From Luteibacter rhizovicinus (GTDB taxonomy: Bacteria; Pseudomonadota; Gammaproteobacteria; Xanthomonadales; Rhodanobacteraceae): a stretch of DNA of 64,000 nt. Below are positions 61,718-64,000 of the stretch, in pieces. Under the pieces are notes generated by a model. It had not been told where the DNA came from, ran no database searches, and saw nothing but the letters and a program-made list of their open reading frames with translations. The position numbers were made by a program, and so were the translations under genes. Within the stretch, counting starts at the first letter, position 1, and every line of letters starts with the position of its first letter. Where the stretch lies: the NCBI RefSeq assembly GCF_004342265.1, contig NZ_SMCS01000002.1:248001-312000 (forward strand), given 5' to 3'.

Positions 61718-62467
61718 ATGATCCTGACCGTCACCCTGATCCTCGTCGTTATCGGCGTCCTGTTTCTCTGGCGCCGCCGCCGTCGCGCCGCCGGCACCTT
61801 CTTCGCCCTGTCTGTCCTGTGGACCTTCGCGGTCGGCTGCGGCCCCGTGGCGGACTGGCTGCTGCGCGATCTCCAGGCGGGGATGGCGCAGGACGTCGAC
61901 CACTGGGGACAACGCAACGTCATCATCCTGCTGGGCGCGGGCACCCTGCGCGGCGACACGGGCGCCGTGGAACCGGGCATGGCGGCGAACGGCCGCATCC
62001 TGCGTGCCACCGAGCTTTATCGCGCGTGCAAGGCCACGGGCGCCGTATGCCGGCTGGAAGTCAGCGGCGGCGACGCGGCCGGGCTCAAGGAGCCGGAAGC
62101 CGCGGTATACAGCCGGACACTGGAGCGGCTGGGCGTTCCCGCCGATGACCTTCTGCTCGAACCGCGCAGCATGAACACGTTCCAGAACGCCCAGTTCAGC
62201 GCGCCCCTGCTGGCCGGACTGCATCCGGACCGCGTCGTACTGGTCTCGTCCGCGTTTCACCTGCGCCGCGCTTCGCTGTACTTCGCGCACTTCGCGATCG
62301 AGGCCACGCCCGTGCGGGCCGACTACCTCAAATCGAGCTACGACTGGCTGCCCCAGGCGTCGAACATGTACATGGCGGATGTCGCGCTGCACGAATACAT
62401 CGGCATCGCCCGCTATCGTTTCTATAACGCGATGGGCTGGAACGTCCCGCGCGTCAAGGCATCGTAA
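61718..62467 (+). CDS. YdcF/DUF218-like membrane protein
   Basis: 249 residues. Two N-terminal hydrophobic segments (LTVTLILVVIGVLFL; GTFFALSVLWTFAVGCG) and the DUF218 domain with VIILLGAGTLRG, LEVSGGDAAG, LLLEPRSMNTFQNAQF and VVLVSSAFHLRRASLYFA. YdcF binds S-adenosylmethionine; ElyC-like members affect cell-wall steps. Divergent from the exported protein. Confidence 0.9.
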   Translation: MILTVTLILVVIGVLFLWRRRRRAAGTFFALSVLWTFAVGCGPVADWLLRDLQAGMAQDVDHWGQRNVIILLGAGTLRGDTGAVEPGMAANGRILRATELYRACKATGAVCRLEVSGGDAAGLKEPEAAVYSRTLERLGVPADDLLLEPRSMNTFQNAQFSAPLLAGLHPDRVVLVSSAFHLRRASLYFAHFAIEATPVRADYLKSSYDWLPQASNMYMADVALHEYIGIARYRFYNAMGWNVPRVKAS

Positions 62468-62532
62468 GCGCCTGCCGGATGCGGCGCACGAACGTGTCGC
62501 CGTCGAAACCCATCATTCCCCCCGAGATTGCC

Positions 62533-63042
62533 ATGACCGCCCCACTCACTCCCATTCCTCCCTCCGGCGCCGGTGCGGTCGTCGAACCGACGGGTGCCGG
62601 CCTTTTCCAGAGTCGCGTTACCGCGGGCAACCTGCACTTCATCGCCGACGAGCCGGTCGCCGATGGCGGCAACGGCACCGGCCCCGGACCGTACGATCTG
62701 CTGGCCGCGGCGCTCGGCGCCTGCACGGTCATGACGCTGCGTCTGTATGCGTCGCGCAAGTCCTGGGATCTCGGCCGGCTTCGCGTCGAGGTCGTCCATA
62801 CGAAGGACGCCACGCGAACGCCCGCCGACGTCTTCACGCGCACCATCGTCTTCGATCCGTCGATCGACGGGCAGCAGCGCACGCGGCTGCTCGACATCGC
62901 CGACCGCTGCCCCGTTCATCGCACGCTGGAAGGCGGCGCCAGCGTGGTTACCCACGTGTCCGACGTCCTGCCGGTGCCCGTCGCCTGCGAGCCCGGAGCC
63001 CATGTAACGGATATGGAACAGGCCTGCGCCGAGACCGGCTGA
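62533..63042 (+). CDS. OsmC-family peroxiredoxin-like protein
   Basis: 169 residues from ATG 62533. OsmC signature: GPGPYDLLAAALGACTVMTLRLYASRKSWDL with the first reactive Cys and IADRCPVHRTLEGG with the second. These proteins reduce organic hydroperoxides. The next gene on the other strand, wrbA, also protects against oxidants. Confidence 0.93.
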   Translation: MTAPLTPIPPSGAGAVVEPTGAGLFQSRVTAGNLHFIADEPVADGGNGTGPGPYDLLAAALGACTVMTLRLYASRKSWDLGRLRVEVVHTKDATRTPADVFTRTIVFDPSIDGQQRTRLLDIADRCPVHRTLEGGASVVTHVSDVLPVPVACEPGAHVTDMEQACAETG

Positions 63043-63046
63043 AGAC

Positions 63047-63646
63047 TCAACCGAACAGCTTCGCCGCGACCTCGGCGATGTGCTTGCCCTGATACTTCGC
63101 GCCCGCCAGTTCGTTGGCACTCGGCTGGCGCGAACCGTCGCCTTTGGCGATCGTCGTCGCCCCGTAAGGCGCGCCACCGGTGATCTCGTCCATATTCGTC
63201 AGCCCGGCGAAGCTATACGGCAGGCCGACGATGATCAGGCCCAGATGCATCAGGTTCGTGATGATCGAGAACAGCGTCGTTTCCTGACCGCCATGCTGCG
63301 TGGCCGTGGAAGAAAAGGCCCCGCCGACCTTGCCGTTCAGTGCGCCGCGCATCCACAGGCCACCGGTCTGATCGAGGAAGTTGGCCATTTGCGACGCCAT
63401 GCGGCCATAACGGGTGCCGACGCCGACGATAATCGCGTCGTAAGTTTCCAGGTCCTCGACCTTCGCAATGGGTGCTTCCTGCTCCAGCTTGAAGTGCGAA
63501 CTTCTTGCGACCTCTTCGGGCACCAGTTCCGGCACCCGCTTGATATCGACCGTCGCGCCCGCCTCGCGCGCGCCCTCGGCGACGGCCTTCGCCATCATTT
63601 CGATATGGCCATAGGCCGAGTAATAGAGCACCAGTACTTTTGCCAT
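63047..63646 (-). CDS. wrbA: NAD(P)H:quinone oxidoreductase WrbA
   Basis: 199 residues. Flavodoxin fold with [23 protein letters not shown] (FMN phosphate loop), [42 protein letters not shown] and GLPYSFAGL, the usual WrbA blocks. Two-electron reduction of quinones. Converges with the OsmC gene, leaving 4 bases between the stops. Confidence 0.95.
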   Translation of the reverse strand: MAKVLVLYYSAYGHIEMMAKAVAEGAREAGATVDIKRVPELVPEEVARSSHFKLEQEAPIAKVEDLETYDAIIVGVGTRYGRMASQMANFLDQTGGLWMRGALNGKVGGAFSSTATQHGGQETTLFSIITNLMHLGLIIVGLPYSFAGLTNMDEITGGAPYGATTIAKGDGSRQPSANELAGAKYQGKHIAEVAAKLFG

Positions 63647-63822
63647 GACGGTGGACTCCGGGTGGGCCCCCAAATCTAGGCGCCCCCGGGTCAATGCGAC
63701 GTAGAAGACCGCAAAAGCATGCAGCTGGCAGCATGGACGTCCAATCCACGCGGCACGGCAAGGGAGGAACATTCCCTCCCAGGACAGTGTCCAACAGCCA
63801 TCGCATGACGACGAGGTGCCCC

Positions 63823-64000
63823 ATGCCCGTGGCATTGCTCCATCCCACCGGTACGCCGAAATCCGCTGCCATCGCACCGGCCGACCGGTTCAGGACCGCA
63901 CAGGCATGGAATGTCCTGCGAGCCGCCGCGCGCATCGAACCCGACCACGACGCCGTGCTCGCGTGGTATCGCGACGACCCCATCGTTTCGCTCGATCGCC
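63823..64000 (+). CDS. Start of unidentified gene, cut by window edge
   Basis: 59 codons are open from ATG 63823, preceded by a GAGG. It reads [19 protein letters not shown], then [38 protein letters not shown] to the edge. The phrase [12 protein letters not shown] resembles the start of the toxin-binding domain (DUF2384) of Xre/MbcA/ParS antitoxins, but only a short piece is visible. Treat as tentative. Confidence 0.5.
   Translation, partial: MPVALLHPTGTPKSAAIAPADRFRTAQAWNVLRAAARIEPDHDAVLAWYRDDPIVSLDR

Noticed and set aside
1-64000. tRNA, rRNA, CRISPR, transposase or integrase genes
   Set aside because: I looked for conserved tRNA arms, regular spaced repeats and transposase motifs by eye on both strands and found none; a covariance-model search would be decisive.

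Overview
The window is a high-GC, densely coded stretch of a Gram-negative bacterial chromosome. Three large TonB-dependent receptors (TBDRs), a TonB-like energy transducer, an OprB-type porin, a secreted S9 dipeptidyl peptidase and many signal-peptide proteins point to a gammaproteobacterium of the Xanthomonadales type. Rhodanobacteraceae such as Luteibacter or Dyella is my best guess, by inference and not by a database match. I see no rRNA, tRNA, CRISPR array, insertion sequence or prophage; both window edges cut a gene.

Layout. 1-5.3 kb: a partial acyltransferase, then a siderophore-type TBDR behind a Fur-box-like site, an AraC/GyrI-type regulator and a secreted alpha/beta hydrolase. 5.3-9.9 kb: a toxin-antitoxin pair of the HI1419/HI1420 type, two membrane proteins (one an AraC regulator) and an ABC exporter. 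9.9-14.9 kb: a predicted phosphate-starvation operon (Pho-box-like repeats, TBDR, phytase-like esterase, secreted protein of unknown function). 14.9-20.5 kb: DUF4239 membrane protein plus lipoprotein, an Oar-like TBDR with a leader full of dyad symmetries, and about 0.7 kb of non-coding inverted repeats. 20.5-39.5 kb: mixed housekeeping and accessory genes: three MFS transporters (two close paralogues), Fpr, a DUF885 peptidase-like protein, hemolysin III, universal stress protein, TonB-like protein, a cupin/FAD-protein pair, a quinone-reductase-like dehydrogenase with a small phosphatase, cardiolipin synthase and an esterase.

39.7-54.3 kb is the centrepiece: an apparently near-complete myo-inositol catabolic locus. 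The leftward arm holds an RpiR regulator and two Gfo/Idh/MocA dehydrogenases (one IolG-like). The rightward arm holds a sugar-type ABC importer (binding protein, permease, single-domain ATPase), IolC fused to DUF2090, IolD, IolE, IolB, IolA and a carbohydrate porin closed by a terminator. The divergent promoter region carries a GGAA-N6-TTCC palindrome that matches the operator reported for the RpiR-type IolR of Sinorhizobium. No separate IolJ aldolase is present, so the DUF2090 half of IolC is the candidate for that step.

54.4-64 kb: a small cysteine-motif protein, HAD hydrolase, YihY-type membrane protein, glycine-zipper protein, exported MsrB, S9 peptidase, short-chain dehydrogenase, YdcF-like and OsmC-like proteins, WrbA, and the start of an unidentified gene. 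Short palindromic repeats of at least two families are scattered between genes. A hypothesis that links two parts of the window is phytate use: the predicted Pho-controlled TBDR/phytase-like operon could release inositol that the iol locus consumes.
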